Positions 24,052 to 31,600 of a DNA stretch of 35,569 nt are shown in pieces. A program made the position numbers and the translations under genes. The notes under the pieces were generated by a model. The model was not told where the DNA came from. It saw nothing but the letters and a program-made list of their open reading frames with translations, and ran no database searches. Every line of letters begins with the position of its first letter. Position 1 is the stretch's first letter. The DNA comes from DATKPC01 sp035524275 (lineage in GTDB: Bacteria; Pseudomonadota; Gammaproteobacteria; Burkholderiales; Burkholderiaceae_F), in NCBI GenBank assembly GCA_035524275.1, contig DATKPC010000055.1:1-35569 (forward strand). Reading direction: 5' to 3'.

Positions 24052-24792
24052 ATGGCCAACATCCTGGTGGTTGACGACGAGATCGGAATCCGCGAGCTGC
24101 TGTCCGAGATCCTCGCGGACGAAGGCCACGTGGTGCAGACCGCCGAAAGCGCCGCGGCCGCGCGCGCCGCGCGCGAGGCCGAACAGCCCGACCTCGTGCT
24201 TCTCGACATCTGGATGCCGGACACCGACGGCGTGACGCTGCTGAAGGAGTGGGCCGCCGGCGGCATGCTCTCGATGCCGGTCATCATGATGTCGGGCCAC
24301 GCGACGATCGACACCGCCGTCGAGGCGACGCGCTTCGGCGCGCTGGATTTCCTGGAGAAGCCGATCGCGCTCGCGCGGCTGCTGAGCGCGGTTCGCAGCG
24401 GGCTCGACCGCGGCCGCCTGATGCGCAACCTGCAGTCGCTCGGCGCGGCGGCGGTGCCGCCGCCGGGGGAGCCGGCTCCGCCGCCGATCCCGGCCGCCGC
24501 CAGCGCGCCGGTCGACGCCAGCCGCGTGCGCGTCGGCGCGGCGGACGCCCCGGCCGTCAGCCTCGACCAGCCGCTGCGCGAGGCGCGCGAACAGTTCGAG
24601 CGCGTCTATTTCGAATACCACCTCGCGCGCGAGAACTTCAGCATGACGCGCGTCGCCGATCGCGCCGGCCTCGAACGCACGCACCTGTATCGCAAGCTGA
24701 AGCAGCTCGGCGTCGAGCTGGCGCGCGGCGGGCGCCGCGGCGACCGCGCCGACGGCGGCGGGATCGGGCCCGCCGAGGAACTCGGCGGCTAG
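24052..24792 (+). CDS. ntrX: NtrX-like response regulator without AAA+ domain
   Basis: A 246-residue regulator. The receiver domain covers residues 1-120, with the acidic pair in VVDDE, phosphoacceptor D52 (LVLLDIWMPD), the MMSGHAT switch threonine and K in LEKPIAL. A proline/alanine linker (about residues 130-175) replaces the whole sigma-54-interacting AAA+ domain that canonical NtrX has between its ends. A Fis-type DNA-binding segment follows at about residues 178-227 (REQFERVYFEYHLARENFSM, VADRAGLERTHLYRKLKQLG). The last 20 residues are Gly-rich. It starts 36 bp after ntrY. It should bind DNA when phosphorylated but cannot remodel sigma-54 polymerase. I recall shortened NtrX forms in betaproteobacteria, so this may be lineage-typical rather than a fresh deletion. 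Confidence 0.9.
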   Translation: MANILVVDDEIGIRELLSEILADEGHVVQTAESAAAARAAREAEQPDLVLLDIWMPDTDGVTLLKEWAAGGMLSMPVIMMSGHATIDTAVEATRFGALDFLEKPIALARLLSAVRSGLDRGRLMRNLQSLGAAAVPPPGEPAPPPIPAAASAPVDASRVRVGAADAPAVSLDQPLREAREQFERVYFEYHLARENFSMTRVADRAGLERTHLYRKLKQLGVELARGGRRGDRADGGGIGPAEELGG

Positions 24793-25111
24793 CGCACGGA
24801 GCCGCTGGCGGCGAACCTCGGCGGCGGTTCGCGGTCGGATCGCGGCGGTTCGACCCCGTTCGGCCTCTTGGGCGCGGTACCCATTGCCGCTAGTCGCCGA
24901 TTCCCGGCTTCCGGCGACTCCCGGAGACGGTCGGAGCGCGCCAGTCGGGAAACCCCTCGCGCCTGTGGGGAATGCGACCCCTAGGGATGAAACGGCCGGG
25001 TTTTCACCGGTAACTTTACGTCCCGTGCCGCGACGGGCGGTGTATGTTTGACGCTGGGTTCCTGACTGTCGCGGCATCGTGCCGTGTCGACGTTGCCGCA
25101 ATGCCCGTCCT
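24793..25111. other. Gap after ntrX, no gene seen
   Basis: 319 bp with no gene-like frame. It contains the hairpin at 24892-24919 and, nearer 25020-25065, an AT-richer patch with a TTGACG hexamer but no matching -10 box at normal spacing. It probably carries the end of the ntrYX transcript and the promoter of the next gene. Confidence 0.5.
24892..24919 (+). terminator. Possible terminator hairpin after ntrX
   Basis: AGTCGCCG and CGGCGACT, perfect 8-bp arms around a 12-nt loop, 100 bp beyond the ntrX stop. No U-tract follows, so termination is only suggested. Confidence 0.3.
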
Positions 25112-26650
25112 ATGAATCAACGCCCTGACGATTCGAGCCGCGCCCTGGATCCGCACCGGCGCCTGCTCGACGAACTCTGCGCGGAGACGCCCAGCGGCGC
25201 CGAGAAACGGCGCGCGGCGTGGTCCGGGTTGAGCGAACAGACGCAGATGGAACTCCTGCTCCTGCTGGGCGCCGGCAAGCGCGTGATCCCGGGGGACCTG
25301 CTCGCGCTGGCGTCGACGAGCCAGAACGGCCTCGTCCGCTACCTCGCGGCGCGGGCGCACCGGATCATCGACTCCGAAGACCAGACGCAGCGCGACATCT
25401 TCGCGCGCCTGGACGCCGATCGGCTGCCGCTCGTCGCATTTGCGCGCCACGAGAATTCCTGGACCTGGGGCCATGGCGATCCGGTCGCTGCTCCGCAGCA
25501 GCAGCGGTTGGCGATGCTGCGGGGCACGAAGCCGCCGAGCCCCGAGCAGTTCGCGCTCTTCGTGCTGCAGGCGCTGGGCGCCGGCGTGCCCGAAGGTGAA
25601 CTGCTCGGCTGCGTCATCGAATATGTCCGCAATCCGTCGGCCGGCGAGGCCACCGAGCTCCCGGAGAACGCCTCCGGGCTGTTCCGCAGCCAGTTCGTCG
25701 CGATGCGGCCGCTTTGGCACCTGCTGCGCAAGCTGCCGCCGCGCATCGCCCGCGAGCTGTGCCGCGCGCTGCCGGCGCCGGGCGATGCCGCCGAGGAGGA
25801 AATCCTCGAGCCGCTGCTGCAGGAACTCGACGACCGCGTGCTGTCGAACCTGTTGATCCGCGATGACGTGAAGATGCGCGCGTTGCGGCGGCGAATCGTG
25901 ATGTCGGAGCAGCAGCGCGAAGAGACGCTGGTCGCGATCGCCGCGTCGAACCTGGAACTGGACGACGACGAGTTCGGCGAATTGCTGCGCACCCGGATCG
26001 CGCGTGCCGTCTGGCTCACCCGTTCGCGCACGCTAGCGCCCATCCATCTCGCCGCGCTGGCGGCCTATTTCACCGCGTTCTCCGCGAGCCAGTCGCGGCC
26101 CGCGCTCGCCTGGGCTGTGGGCTCGCTCAAGGAGCGCCTCGCGCGGATGTCGCCCGATGCGCGGCGCCGGGTCCGCGCCGAACTTCGCCTGCTCGAATTG
26201 GCGCGCCAGGCCGTGCCGTGGAACGATGCGCCGGGTTCGACCGACGGCTTCCCGGCGGCCCTCGCGCACCTGGCGCAGCACGTCGTGGCCGGCGACACCT
26301 GGGCGACGTATCGTGCCTTCGCCGCCAAAGTGCCGCCGCACGTCGCGACGGCGCTGATCCTCGGCGAAGCGGTCGCGCCGGCCGCGATCGCGCCCGCCGC
26401 GCAGCCGCCGCACGCCGCGATCGAGAATGTCGCCGGCATGCCGGCCGCGCCGAGTGCCTCCTCGCTCGCCGCATCCTCCGCGGTCGTCGTCGCGACGGCC
26501 GCGCCGAAGGAGCCGAAGCGTCGTCGCGGCGGACGCGGCAACGGCGGTGGCCCCGGACCGCGGAATTCGGATACCAAGTTGCGGGCGCCGGTCGTCGGCA
26601 GCGCGGCGCCGGCGGCACCGCCGACCGGCGATCGCGATCCGGCCGCCTAG
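25112..26650 (+). CDS. Unrecognised helical protein with basic Arg/Gly-rich tail
   Basis: A 512-residue protein that I do not recognise. Codon use is normal for the window, and charged/hydrophobic spacing through residues 15-420 predicts almost only alpha helices, possibly HEAT-like repeats (for example VLSNLLIRDDVKMRALRRRI and EQQREETLVAIAASNLELDD). No enzyme motif, signal peptide or membrane span is visible. Residues 430-480 are Ala/Ser/Pro-rich; after them comes KEPKRRRGGRGNGGGPGPRN, a basic RGG-like segment of the type that binds RNA or other polyanions. The end is again Ala/Pro-rich. ATG at 25112 was taken because the protein becomes well ordered from there; an in-frame ATG at 25079 adds only an arginine/cysteine leader. 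Neighbours (ntrX before, the CobW-like gene after) do not indicate a role. Confidence 0.75.
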   Translation: MNQRPDDSSRALDPHRRLLDELCAETPSGAEKRRAAWSGLSEQTQMELLLLLGAGKRVIPGDLLALASTSQNGLVRYLAARAHRIIDSEDQTQRDIFARLDADRLPLVAFARHENSWTWGHGDPVAAPQQQRLAMLRGTKPPSPEQFALFVLQALGAGVPEGELLGCVIEYVRNPSAGEATELPENASGLFRSQFVAMRPLWHLLRKLPPRIARELCRALPAPGDAAEEEILEPLLQELDDRVLSNLLIRDDVKMRALRRRIVMSEQQREETLVAIAASNLELDDDEFGELLRTRIARAVWLTRSRTLAPIHLAALAAYFTAFSASQSRPALAWAVGSLKERLARMSPDARRRVRAELRLLELARQAVPWNDAPGSTDGFPAALAHLAQHVVAGDTWATYRAFAAKVPPHVATALILGEAVAPAAIAPAAQPPHAAIENVAGMPAAPSASSLAASSAVVVATAAPKEPKRRRGGRGNGGGPGPRNSDTKLRAPVVGSAAPAAPPTGDRDPAA

Positions 26651-26817
26651 TCGCGCGCCGTACTCGGCCCGCGGCGTCCCGGGTCGCGCCGCTGCGGGTG
26701 TCGCGGCCGCCTGCATCCCAAGGATGCGCGTGCGTTTCCCCCCAGGTCGCGTGTAGTCTGCCGTATCGAGGGAGTTGCCGTGGATTCGGAAGTCGTCGGC
26801 GGACCGGAAGGATCCCG

Positions 26818-27192
26818 ATGTCCGCGCCGATCGCGTTGACGATCGCGCGGGCGCGCGGCCGCGCCGCTCAGCAGGCGGTCGCCGCGCGATGGCTGGATCG
26901 GCAGGGTGCCCTGCGGTGCGCGGTGGTGGCGGAAGGCGCGTTCTCGCCGCTGGAACTGCCCGCCGCCGTCGCCAGCGTCGCGCTCGGCATCGGCTGCGCA
27001 TGCTGCGTCGGCTTCCTGCCGCTCGATGTCGCGTTGACGCGGGTCCTTCGCGCGCAGCGGCCGCAGGCGATATTGCTGCTCGTCGGCGACGACGGGCACG
27101 CCGAGCGGCTCGCGCAGCGCCTTCGGCGGCGCGGCCTCGACGTTTCGATCGATGCTCGCGTCGTCGCGCCGTCGGCGGCGAGCGCGGCATGA
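26818..27192 (+). CDS. Small CobW-like protein with CXCC but no P-loop
   Basis: A 124-residue protein. The spacing of ALRCAVVAEGAFSP, GIGCACCVGFLPLDVALTRV and LRAQRPQAILLLVGDDGHAE resembles the middle of CobW/COG0523 metal-chaperone GTPases, where a GCxCC motif binds the metal and a RPD-LLIE strand follows. Here the motif is C60-A-C62-C63. The N-terminal Walker A loop GxxxxGKT of the family is missing, and so are the later GTPase boxes and the C-terminal domain. The ribosome binding site GGAAGGAT before ATG 26818-26820 is good, so this is probably an expressed short protein. It is 16 bp upstream of the alpha/beta hydrolase and likely in its operon. It may be a metal-binding remnant or adaptor. 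The family link is inference by eye and needs a profile search. Confidence 0.6.
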   Translation: MSAPIALTIARARGRAAQQAVAARWLDRQGALRCAVVAEGAFSPLELPAAVASVALGIGCACCVGFLPLDVALTRVLRAQRPQAILLLVGDDGHAERLAQRLRRRGLDVSIDARVVAPSAASAA

Positions 27193-27208
27193 CGTGGAGA
27201 AGGTCGAC

Positions 27209-28078
27209 ATGAGCCCCGACGCCGATCCTGCGATCAGCGTGACGCCGACCGGCAAGTCGATGGTGCGCCTGCCGTCGGGCGTCGACATCGCCTATCGCAT
27301 CGACCGCGCCGGTCCCGTCGGCGCGGCGGCCCGTCCGTGGCTCGTCTTCGCGCACGCGCTCGGTGGCGATCTCGCGCAGTGGGAGCCGCAGGTCGCGAAG
27401 TTCTCGCAGGCCTTCAACGTGCTGCGCTACGACCTGCGGGGACATGGTGCCTCGTCGGCGCCGAAGGGCGGCTACGCGCTCGACGCGCTCGCCGACGACC
27501 TGCGCGGCCTGCTCGACGCGCTGCGCGTGCCGCACGGTCATTTCGTCGGCTCGTCGCTCGGCGGCGTCGTCGGACAACTCGCCGCGCTGCGGTTCCCGCT
27601 GCGCATCTCGTCGTTGACGCTGGTCGGCACGACGAGCCGCGCGACGCCCGATATCAAGCGCCAGCTTCAGGACCTGATCGGCCTCGTGAACGTGCCGCAG
27701 GGGCTCGCGAACGCGGTGCAGCCGATCCTCGCCCAGTCGTTCACCAGCGTTTTCCGCACGCGTCACGTCGACAAGGTCGCCGACATCGGGCGCCGGATCC
27801 GCTCGACGCCGATCGACGGCTTCGTCGGTTGCGCGCGCGCGCTGGCCGAAGCCAACCTGACGGCCCGCTTGGCGTCGATCGGCTGCCCGGTCCTCGTCAT
27901 CGCATCCGCCGGCGACCGCTGCATGCCCGCGCTTCTCGGCGAGGAGATCGCGCGTTCGGTCCACGGCGCGCGCCTGAAGGTCGTCCCGAACGCCGCCAAC
28001 CTGATGAACATCGAACAGCCGGACGCGTTCAACGGCCTGCTGGCCGATTTCCTCGTCGACCTGTCGCGACTGACGTAG
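27209..28078 (+). CDS. Alpha/beta hydrolase, PcaD-like, lacking the catalytic His
   Basis: A 289-residue alpha/beta hydrolase of the 3-oxoadipate enol-lactonase (PcaD) type. Seen are the oxyanion region FAHALGGDLAQW, the sheet RYDLRGHGASSAP, the nucleophile elbow G-S-S116-L-G, and the acid D236 in ASAGDRCMP. In PcaD relatives the third catalytic residue is His in a stretch like AAHLSNIEQPEAF; here the same place reads AANLMNIEQPDAF with Asn at 264 (AAC, one base from CAC). The enzyme is therefore expected to be impaired or to do something else, unless another His serves. ATG at 27209 lies 16 bp after the CobW-like gene with a GGAGAAGG ribosome binding site. No pca genes are nearby, so a role in protocatechuate breakdown is not supported. 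Confidence 0.85.
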   Translation: MSPDADPAISVTPTGKSMVRLPSGVDIAYRIDRAGPVGAAARPWLVFAHALGGDLAQWEPQVAKFSQAFNVLRYDLRGHGASSAPKGGYALDALADDLRGLLDALRVPHGHFVGSSLGGVVGQLAALRFPLRISSLTLVGTTSRATPDIKRQLQDLIGLVNVPQGLANAVQPILAQSFTSVFRTRHVDKVADIGRRIRSTPIDGFVGCARALAEANLTARLASIGCPVLVIASAGDRCMPALLGEEIARSVHGARLKVVPNAANLMNIEQPDAFNGLLADFLVDLSRLT

Positions 28079-28082
28079 CGCG

Positions 28083-28104
28083 GCGCTTGCCCGACAGCAA
28101 GCGC
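28083..28104 (+). terminator. Possible terminator after the hydrolase gene
   Basis: GCGCTTG-CCCGACAG-CAAGCGC, a 7-bp stem starting five bases after the hydrolase stop codon, without a U-tract. Confidence 0.35.
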
Positions 28105-28149
28105 ACACTCTCCAATATAGCCCGACGAGAAAACCCCCCGCGGAGCACC

Positions 28150-28179
28150 TTGAGATGCCCCCGGCCGGACCGATATAGC
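28150..28179 (+). promoter_or_regulatory. Probable promoter for the DUF3567 gene
   Basis: TTGAGA (28150-28155) and TATAGC (28174-28179) with an 18-bp spacer, about 75 bp upstream of the DUF3567 ATG. It is the best sigma-70-like match in the window. It could also drive metH. Confidence 0.5.
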
Positions 28180-28256
28180 TACTACGGAGCATCCTTTCGC
28201 ACGGGGGCACCGGGTTCCGCTGGGCATGGTCGTGCGCATCCCCACCCGAGGTCGAG

Positions 28257-28514
28257 ATGAACATGATCTACGACAGCCCGCACTACTGCGTCGTCGAATT
28301 CAGCGCGTTCGGCGCCGAGGATCGCCACCCGGCGGGCGGCTACGAGATCGTCGACAAGGACCAGCGTCGCGAGATCTTCCTCGGCGGCGCGCAGGCCGAG
28401 ACGTTCCGGCGCAGCGTCGAGGCGCTGATTTCCGACGCGCCGAGCGTCGAGGAGATCGACGACTTCCTCGCGAACTTCGCCGACCTGATGACGCAGCCGG
28501 TGACGCTGCACTGA
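28257..28514 (+). CDS. DUF3567 family protein
   Basis: An 85-residue acidic protein of DUF3567, a family known to me from Betaproteobacteria and of unknown function. Family features that can be read are the start MNMIYDSPHYCVVEF, the middle GGYEIVDKDQRREIFLGGAQ and the end SVEEIDDFLANFADL then MTQPVTLH. It has no signal or membrane segment. GAGGTCGAG directly before ATG 28257 serves as ribosome binding site. It has its own promoter candidate and is followed after 122 bp by metH. The pairing with metH is seen here; no functional relation is established. Confidence 0.88.
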   Translation: MNMIYDSPHYCVVEFSAFGAEDRHPAGGYEIVDKDQRREIFLGGAQAETFRRSVEALISDAPSVEEIDDFLANFADLMTQPVTLH

Positions 28515-28579
28515 CGCCGCGCGCCGCCCTGCGCGGCGACGCGGGCGACCTCCGCACGGGGCCTTCCTCGCGGCGCCAC

Positions 28580-28585
28580 TAGAAT
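28580..28585 (+). promoter_or_regulatory. Possible -10 box before metH
   Basis: TAGAAT matches five of six -10 positions, but nothing like TTGACA lies 16-18 bp upstream. Transcripts starting here would begin in the left arm of the 28588-28625 hairpin. Confidence 0.25.
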
Positions 28586-28587
28586 GG

Positions 28588-28625
28588 CAGCCCCGCCGCG
28601 GCGCATCGACGCCGCGGCGGGGCTG
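28588..28625 (+). promoter_or_regulatory. Perfect 16-bp-stem hairpin just before metH
   Basis: CAGCCCCGCCGCGGCG and its exact complement enclose a 6-nt loop CATCGA. The stem ends 11 bp before the metH ATG and would mask any ribosome binding site there. No U-tract follows. It could end the DUF3567 transcript, block metH translation, or form a post-transcriptional switch. I see no cobalamin riboswitch or SAH riboswitch core around it. Confidence 0.55.
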
Positions 28626-28636
28626 TCGTCGTATCG

Positions 28637-31600
28637 ATGTCGTCCAGGTCCATCACCATGCCGCCGTACTCCGATCCCCATGCCGCGTCGCCCGCGGGCG
28701 CCGCGTCGGCCAACGCCGAGGAGCGGCTGCGGACGCTCCTCGAACAGCGGATCCTCTTCCTCGACGGCGCCATGGGAACGATGATCCAGCGCTACCGACT
28801 GCGCGAGGAGGACTTTCGCGGGCTCGACCGGATGCAGCGCTTCGCCGCGCATCCGATCGACCTCGCCGGCGACAACGAACTGCTGCAGATCACGCGGCCG
28901 GAGGTGATCCGCGAGATCCACGAGGCCTATCTGGAGGCGGGCGCCGACCTGGTCGAGACCAACACCTTCGGCGCGACCCGCGTTGCGCAGGACGACTACG
29001 GCCTCGGTGACCTCGCCTACGAGATGAACGTCGAGGCGGCGCAACTGGCGCGCGAGGCGTGCGACCGCTACGCGACGCCGCAGAAGCCGCGCTTCGTCGC
29101 CGGCGCGATCGGACCGACGCCGCGGACCGCGTCGATCTCGCCCGATGTCAACGATCCGGGGGCGCGCAACATCACGTTCGACGAGCTCGTGGCCGCGTAC
29201 GGCGAGCAGGTGCGCGGGCTGATGGACGGCGGCGTCGACCTGCTGCTGATCGAAACGATCTTCGATACGTTGAATGCCAAGGCGGCGATCTTCGCTGCCG
29301 AGGAGCAGTTCGAGCAGCGCGGAAGGCGGCTGCCGCTCATCATCTCCGGGACCGTGACCGACGCCTCGGGGCGCATCCTGTCGGGCCAGACGGTCGAGGC
29401 GTTCTGGAATTCGGTGCGCCATGCGCGACCGCTTGCCGTCGGACTCAACTGCGCGCTCGGCGCGGCGCTGATGCGACCGTACATCGAGGAACTGGCGCGC
29501 TGCGCCGACACGTTCATCTGCGTCTATCCGAACGCCGGCCTGCCGAACCCGATGTCCGACACCGGCTTCGACGAGACGCCGGACGTCACGTCGCGCCTGC
29601 TCGCGGAATTCGCCGCGAGCCGCATCGTCAACATTGCCGGCGGCTGCTGCGGGACGACGCCGGACCATATCCGCGCGATCGTCGCCGCGGTCGCGCCGAT
29701 GGCGCCGCGCGCGGTGCCGGCGATCGCGCCGCGGCTGCGCCTGTCCGGCCTCGAGGCGCTCGACGTCGGCGACGACAGCCTCTTCGTCAACGTCGGCGAG
29801 CGCACCAACGTCACCGGGTCGAAGGCCTTTGCGCGACTGGTCCTGAACCAGAAGTACGACGAGGCGGTCGCGGTCGCGCGGCAGCAGGTCGAGAACGGCG
29901 CGCAGGTCATCGACATCAACATGGACGAGGCGATGCTCGATTCGGTCGCCGCGATGACCCGGTTCCTCAACCTGATCGGGTCGGAGCCGGACATCGCGCG
30001 CGTCCCGGTCATGCTGGACAGCTCGACCTGGAGCGTGATCGAGGCCGGCCTGAAATGCGTCCAGGGCAAGTGCATCGTCAATTCGATCTCGCTGAAGGGC
30101 GGCGAGGCGGAGTTCCTCGCGCAGGCGCGTCTTGCGCGGCGCTACGGCGCCGCCGTCGTCGTGATGGCGTTCGACGAGCAGGGCCAGGCCGACACGTTCG
30201 AGCGCAAGATCGGCATCTGCAAGCGCAGCTACGACATCCTCGTCGGGCAGGCCGGCCTGCCGCCGGAGGACATCATCTTCGATCCCAACATCTTCGCGAT
30301 CGCCACCGGGATCGAGGAGCACGACAACTACGCGGTCGACTTCATTCGCGCCGCCGCGTGGATCCGCCGTCACCTGCCGCACGCGAAGGTGAGCGGCGGC
30401 GTGAGCAACGTGTCGTTCAGCTTCCGCGGCAACGACCACGTCCGCGAGGCGATCCATACGGTGTTCCTCTACCACGCGATCAAGGCCGGGATGACGATGG
30501 GCATCGTCAACGCCGGGCAGCTTGGCGTCTACGAGGACATCGAACCGGAACTGCGCGAGCGCGTCGAGGACGTCGTGCTGAATCGCCGGCCGGACGCCGG
30601 CGAGCGCCTCGTGCAGTTCGCCGAGGGCCTGAAGACCGAGGGCCGGCGCCGCGACGAGGACCTCGCATGGCGCGCGCAGCCGGTGGGCCGGCGCCTGTCG
30701 CACGCGCTGGTGCACGGGATCACGCAGTACGTCGTCGAGGACACCGAGGCCGCGCGCCTCGAGGTCGCGGCGCGCGGCGGCCGACCGATCGAGGTCATCG
30801 AGGGGCCGTTGATGGACGGCATGAACGTCGTCGGCGACCTCTTCGGTGCCGGCAAGATGTTCCTGCCGCAGGTCGTGAAGTCCGCCCGCGTGATGAAGCA
30901 GGCGGTGGCCCACCTGGTGCCGTTCATCGAGGCGGAGAAGGCCGCGGCCGGCGTCGCCGCGCGCTCCAAGGGCAAGATCGTCATCGCGACCGTCAAGGGC
31001 GACGTGCATGACATCGGCAAGAACATCGTCGCGGTCGTGCTCCAGTGCAACAACTTCGAGGTCGTCAACCTCGGCGTGATGGTGCCCGCCGAACGCATCC
31101 TCGCGACGGCGCGCGAGGAGGGCGCCGACATCGTCGGGCTGTCGGGCCTGATCACGCCGTCGCTGGAGGAGATGACGCGCGTCGCGGCCGAGATGCAGCG
31201 CCAGGGCTTCACGCTGCCGCTGCTGATCGGCGGGGCGACGACCTCGCGCGTGCATACCGCGGTCAAGATCGCGCCGAACTACACGAGCGGCCCGGTGATC
31301 TATGTCTCGGACGCCAGCCGCTCGGTCGGCGTGTGCCAGAACCTCGTCTCGGAGGACGGCGCGGAGCGCTACGTCGCCGAGGTCCGCGCCGACGCCGAGC
31401 GCGTGCGCCGGCAGCATGCGGAAAAGCGCGGTCCGGAACTCGTCACGCTGGCGCAGGCGCGCGAGAACCGTACGCGGATCGACTGGGACCGTTTCGAGGC
31501 GACGCCGCCGAAGTTCATCGGCCGCCGCGTCTTCCGCAACTACGACCTGGCGCAGGTCGCGCGCTACGTCGACTGGGGGCCGTTCTTCCAGACCTGGGAC

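Noticed and set aside
24892..24919. Attachment-site or mobile-element end after ntrX
   Set aside because: A lone 8-bp inverted repeat with no integrase, direct repeat or tRNA nearby; a transcript-end hairpin is the simpler reading.
21565..25101. Minus-strand frame of 1178 codons opposite ntrY/ntrX
   Set aside because: Same antisense effect; both sense genes carry all expected catalytic motifs.
28515..28636. Cobalamin or SAH riboswitch before metH
   Set aside because: The gap is only 122 bp, no conserved B12-box or SAH core was found, and the only clear structure is a single long hairpin.
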